NCBI GenBank assembly: GCA_020441345.1
Contig: JAGRMK010000480.1
Span: forward strand, 1-7,222
Length of the DNA stretch: 7,222 nucleotides
Direction: 5' to 3'
From: Paracoccaceae bacterium
GTDB taxonomy: Bacteria; Pseudomonadota; Alphaproteobacteria; Rhodobacterales; Rhodobacteraceae
The position numbers and the translations under genes are program-made. Below the pieces are notes generated by a model that ran no database searches, had not been told where the DNA came from, and worked only from the letters and a program-made list of their open reading frames with translations. Of the stretch, positions 5,470-7,222 are shown in pieces (position 1 is the first letter of the stretch; the number at the start of each line of letters is the position of its first letter).

Positions 5470-6722
5470 CCGGATCGGTTTTCAAGGACGACCGCAAGGC
5501 GACCTATCTCAACCAGGCTGGCGCCCATCGCCCGTTGATCTCGCCGATCGCGCCCGATGTGTTGCGCCGTGCGCGGCTGTATCGTCTTGGGCGTTTGCGC
5601 GCCGGGTTGGCGGCATCGGATATTGGCGCGCTGTTGCTCTATGACCCGGTGAACATCCGCTACGCCTTCGACTGCTCGAACATGCAGGTCTGGACCAGTC
5701 ACAACCCGATGCGCTACGCGCTGATCTTTGCCGATGGCCCGGCAATCATGTTCGAATTCAAGGGCTGCGAGCATCTGAACCACGGCTTGCCCGGCATCGA
5801 CGAATTACGCACCGCGATCACCTATCTGTTCATGGCGCGCGGCGATCAGGCCGAGGGTTTCGTGACCGACTGGGCGGATGAAATCGCCGATCTGATCCGC
5901 ACCCACGGCGGCGGCAATACCCGGCTGGCAGTGGACAAACTGGACCCCCACGCTGCTCACGCGCTGGAGGCGCGCGGCGTGACCCTGAGCGATGGCACGG
6001 CGATCACCGAAATCGCGCGCGCGATCAAGTCCGCCGACGAACTGACCCTGATGCGCTGGACGATCCGCGTTTGCGAGGCGGGCATGGCGCGGATCTATGA
6101 CCACTCCATCCCCGGTGTCACCGAACGCGAGCTTTGGGCACATCTGCATTTCGAGAACGCGCGCTCTGGTGGTGACTGGCTGGAAACCAAGCTGCTTACG
6201 GCGGGGCCGAACACGAACCCCTGGTACAAGGAATGCAGCGACCGGGCGATTCAGGCAGGCGAGATGATCAGCTTCGATACCGACATGATCGGTCCCTATG
6301 GTTACTGCGCCGATCTCTCACGCTCCTGGGTCTGTGGGTATGGGCCGATGACCGACCGGCAAAAGCGGCTCTATGCCACGGCGCTCGACCAGATCGAGCA
6401 CAACCTCGCGCTGCTGCAACCGGGAGTCGGCTTTGCCGAGTTCAACGCGAAAAGCTGGCGCATTCCCGACCGGCACCTCGACTATCGCTATTCGCTGGCG
6501 GCGCACGGGGTGGGCATGGCCGACGAATGGCCGGTGATCCCGCTACATGTCGATTTCGACAACCGCGCCATGGCGGGACACTTCGCGCCCGGCATGGTGA
6601 TCTGCATCGAATCGCTGATCGGCGAGGCGGGGTCAGAGTCGATCAAGCTGGAAACCCAGGTGCTGGTGACCGAAACCGGGCACGAACGACTCGATACCTT
6701 CCCATGGGAAGAGATTGACTAA
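5466..6722 (+). CDS. DddP-like metalloenzyme of the M24 (creatinase/Xaa-Pro peptidase) fold
   Basis: The 418-residue protein has an N-terminal creatinase-type domain (to about 165) and a C-terminal 'pita-bread' domain. It resembles the DMSP lyase DddP beyond the generic M24 pattern: LLYDPVNIRYAFDCSNMQVW at 57-76, WTSHNP at 76-81 and GCEHL at 100-104. The di-metal ligands Asp271, Asp273, Asp283, His347, Glu382 and Glu396 are all present. With Asp353, the equivalent of the catalytic base, in AHGVGMADEWP, they follow the published Ruegeria DddP positions with a constant offset of 24, then 25 after a one-residue gap. This favours a lyase or C-N/C-S hydrolase role over a peptidase. DddP would cleave DMSP to dimethyl sulfide and acrylate; here the oxygenase partner suggests the substrate may differ. 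It is translationally coupled to the oxygenase gene. Confidence 0.82.
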   Translation: MTGSVFKDDRKATYLNQAGAHRPLISPIAPDVLRRARLYRLGRLRAGLAASDIGALLLYDPVNIRYAFDCSNMQVWTSHNPMRYALIFADGPAIMFEFKGCEHLNHGLPGIDELRTAITYLFMARGDQAEGFVTDWADEIADLIRTHGGGNTRLAVDKLDPHAAHALEARGVTLSDGTAITEIARAIKSADELTLMRWTIRVCEAGMARIYDHSIPGVTERELWAHLHFENARSGGDWLETKLLTAGPNTNPWYKECSDRAIQAGEMISFDTDMIGPYGYCADLSRSWVCGYGPMTDRQKRLYATALDQIEHNLALLQPGVGFAEFNAKSWRIPDRHLDYRYSLAAHGVGMADEWPVIPLHVDFDNRAMAGHFAPGMVICIESLIGEAGSESIKLETQVLVTETGHERLDTFPWEEID

Positions 6723-7222
6723 CCGCGAGCGGCCAAGACCACCGCATCGAGCGCCGCATCGACATCGGCCCGCGTCGTGCGGTGATTGGCAATCGCCGCT
6801 CGCAAACAGGTGACGCCGCCGATCGCGGTTGTCGAAAACACCGCCGTGCCCTCCAGTTGCAGGCGCTGCGCGATGCGCGCGTTCAGCGTGCTTTGCGTCT
6901 CATCGGACAGGGTTGCGTCCGCCGTGAAGACGCACAGGTTCGACACCACCGGCGCCAGCAGCGCCATCGGCGCACGGGCCTGCACCCCCTGCCCCATATG
7001 TGCCGCCATCCGGCAGGTCTCGGAGATCGCCGCACCCAGCCCCGCCGCGCCATGGACCTTGATCGCCGCCCAGACCTTGAGCGCCCGGTTGCCGCGTGAC
7101 AGGTCGATGCCGTAATCGCAAAACCACGGATCGCCACCGCCAAGCCCTGCGTCCTGTGCCGCCAGATAGGACGGGCGCGCGGCAAAACACGCGCGGTGCT
7201 CGGCCTCGTTGCGGATCAGAAC
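6719..7222 (-). CDS. Group II pyridoxal-phosphate-dependent decarboxylase, C-terminal part
   Basis: Reading the minus strand in from the window edge gives 167 codons ending in TAG (6719-6721); the N-terminal two thirds, including the cofactor-binding lysine, lie beyond 7222. The visible part has the family's post-lysine landmark: DPWFCDYGIDLSRGNRALKVWAAIKVHGAAGLGAAI at about residues 31-66 of the fragment. The C-terminal small domain follows (VVSNLCVFTA, later IGGVTCLRAAIANHRTT). This is the aromatic/acidic amino acid decarboxylase superfamily (DOPA, tyrosine, glutamate and aspartate decarboxylase relatives); the substrate cannot be read from this fragment. It converges on the DddP-like gene with overlapping stops. 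It may be functionally unrelated to that operon, or the two may share an amino-acid theme. Confidence 0.88.
   Translation of the reverse strand, partial: VLIRNEAEHRACFAARPSYLAAQDAGLGGGDPWFCDYGIDLSRGNRALKVWAAIKVHGAAGLGAAISETCRMAAHMGQGVQARAPMALLAPVVSNLCVFTADATLSDETQSTLNARIAQRLQLEGTAVFSTTAIGGVTCLRAAIANHRTTRADVDAALDAVVLAARG

Noticed and set aside
6233..6718. 161-codon open frame on the + strand within the DddP-like gene
   Set aside because: It is the +1-type shadow of the DddP-like frame, which carries all metal ligands in the right order.
5466..6722. Simple call as Xaa-Pro aminopeptidase or creatinase
   Set aside because: The fold is shared, but the stretches DPVNIRYAFDCSNMQ, WTSHNP, GCEHL and HGVGMADEWP match DddP-type enzymes more closely than peptidases; the M24 family label itself stays correct.

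Overview
The window looks like chromosome of an alphaproteobacterium, most probably Rhodobacterales (roseobacter/Paracoccaceae-like). The reasons are the 5' end of a 16S rRNA gene with the alphaproteobacterial signature right after the universal start, high GC with strong G/C third-position preference, an rrn promoter with a TTGCGG/TAGATA core, and a gene set (MsrPQ, FAS1 protein, BesD/HalD-like oxygenase, DddP-like enzyme) that is common in that order.

Layout from left to right. Positions 1-96 are the 5' end of a 16S rRNA gene transcribed leftward out of the window. Positions 97 to about 436 are its transcribed leader, with a boxA-like antitermination site; the promoter lies at 443-471 with A/T tracts upstream. 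Positions 480-847 carry no gene but hold an unusual cluster of seven GANTC sites (the CcrM methylation motif) and several short inverted repeats. A small secreted DUF302-type protein follows (848-1282, +) and ends in a strong intrinsic terminator. Facing it is the msrPQ operon (2875-1344, -), a periplasmic methionine sulfoxide repair system; a candidate ECF-sigma-type promoter lies in front of msrP. Divergent from msrP is a secreted single-domain fasciclin (FAS1) protein (3175-3648, +), again with a clear terminator.

The right part is a divergent regulator/operon pair. A LysR-family regulator of the GcvA type (4606-3707, -) is separated by only 74 bp from a two-gene operon: a BesD/HalD-like Fe(II)/2-oxoglutarate oxygenase (4681-5469, +), overlapping by ATGA with a DddP-like metalloenzyme on the M24 'pita-bread' fold (5466-6722, +). 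A perfect GGGTC-N11-GACCC inverted repeat in the divergent gap sits where a LysR-type operator would be expected. The window ends in the C-terminal part of a group II PLP-dependent decarboxylase (6719 to beyond 7222, -), whose stop codon overlaps the stop codon of the DddP-like gene tail to tail.

The left and middle genes form an envelope-maintenance neighbourhood (secreted DUF302, MsrPQ, FAS1). The right-hand genes look like a small regulated catabolic module for an amino acid or amino-acid-derived osmolyte, substrate unknown. That module is the most interesting part of the window. No CRISPR array, insertion sequence, prophage or tRNA was seen.
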